13,868 nt of DNA from RPQK01 sp041946865 (lineage in GTDB: Bacteria; Acidobacteriota; UBA6911; RPQK01): positions 1 through 13,868 of the forward strand of contig JBHGBF010000145.1 in NCBI GenBank assembly GCA_041946865.1. Direction: 5' to 3'. A program made the translations under genes and the position numbers. Below the pieces are notes generated by a model that saw only the letters and a program-made list of their open reading frames with translations, made no database searches and was not told the DNA's origin. This document shows, in pieces, positions 13,825-13,868 of the stretch (the stretch's first letter is position 1; every line of letters starts with the position of its first letter).

Positions 13825-13868
13825 ACGCCGAAGGCGTTAGGCAAGACAGCCCAGGGTAGGCGCGCAGT
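13825..13868. repeat. Repeat unit cut by the window end
   Basis: ACGCC-GAA-GGCGT (13825-13837) is a short hairpin, followed by TTAGGCAAGACAGCCCAGGG and then TAGGCGCGCAGT. From memory, CGCCGAAGGCGTT followed by CAGCCCAGGGT is a recurring intergenic repeat in several environmental genomes, in which the CCCAGGGT part pairs with a CCCTGGG just downstream. The partner arm would lie outside the window. Confidence 0.4.

Overview
The window is a GC-rich bacterial chromosome segment that most resembles an Acidobacteriota (or close relative such as Aminicenantota) genome. The main reason is a PadR repressor gene directly followed by an 885-residue duplicated orphan permease (ADOP type), an arrangement characteristic of that group. 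There are no rRNA or tRNA genes and no CRISPR array, and no recognisable intact transposase. The spaces between genes hold broken gene remnants and hairpin-forming repeats, so the region reads as a patchwork of small modules separated by decaying DNA.

Layout: (1) Positions 1-720 hold the wreck of a sugar-polymer locus: the C-terminal end of a SAM-dependent methyltransferase (frameshifted), overlapped in TGATG fashion by the start of a family-4-like glycosyltransferase that is broken by a 7-bp tandem duplication and then truncated. (2) Positions 720-1120 show no convincing gene. (3) Positions 1122-4191 hold a promoter with a consensus -35 box, a padR gene that starts at a TTG almost on the transcription start, and the ADOP permease gene. 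(4) Positions 4358-5108 hold a lone minus-strand D-lyxose isomerase gene with its own promoter and ribosome binding site. (5) Positions 5210-5290 hold two compact hairpins with 7-bp stems. (6) Positions 5360-8382 hold a two-gene McrBC-type (type IV) restriction module whose ATPase has an N-terminal targeting region I cannot assign. (7) Positions 8383-8733 are a very GC-rich non-genic block ending in a dispersed repeat. (8) Positions 8734-10323 encode a membrane glycosyltransferase of the PMT/ArnT class. (9) Positions 10504-10740 hold a minus-strand remnant of a TIM-barrel protein. (10) Positions 10884-13591 form a plus-strand operon: a seven-helix membrane protein fused to a LuxR-type HTH, a secreted DUF3108-like protein, and a CPBP-family intramembrane protease. 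(11) Positions 13592-13868 hold a long imperfect palindrome, a TATAAT inside a palindrome, and a repeat unit cut by the window end.

The mcrBC module has short TGAATACC-type direct repeats at both edges, and a third copy lies after the permease gene; this suggests repeat-associated insertion or reshuffling. The least familiar unit is the last operon: a membrane-embedded transcription factor, a secreted protein and a membrane protease encoded together. By inference this could be a cell-envelope signalling circuit in which the LuxR domain acts from the membrane or is released by proteolysis. All family assignments come from motif reading of the translated sequence, without any database search.
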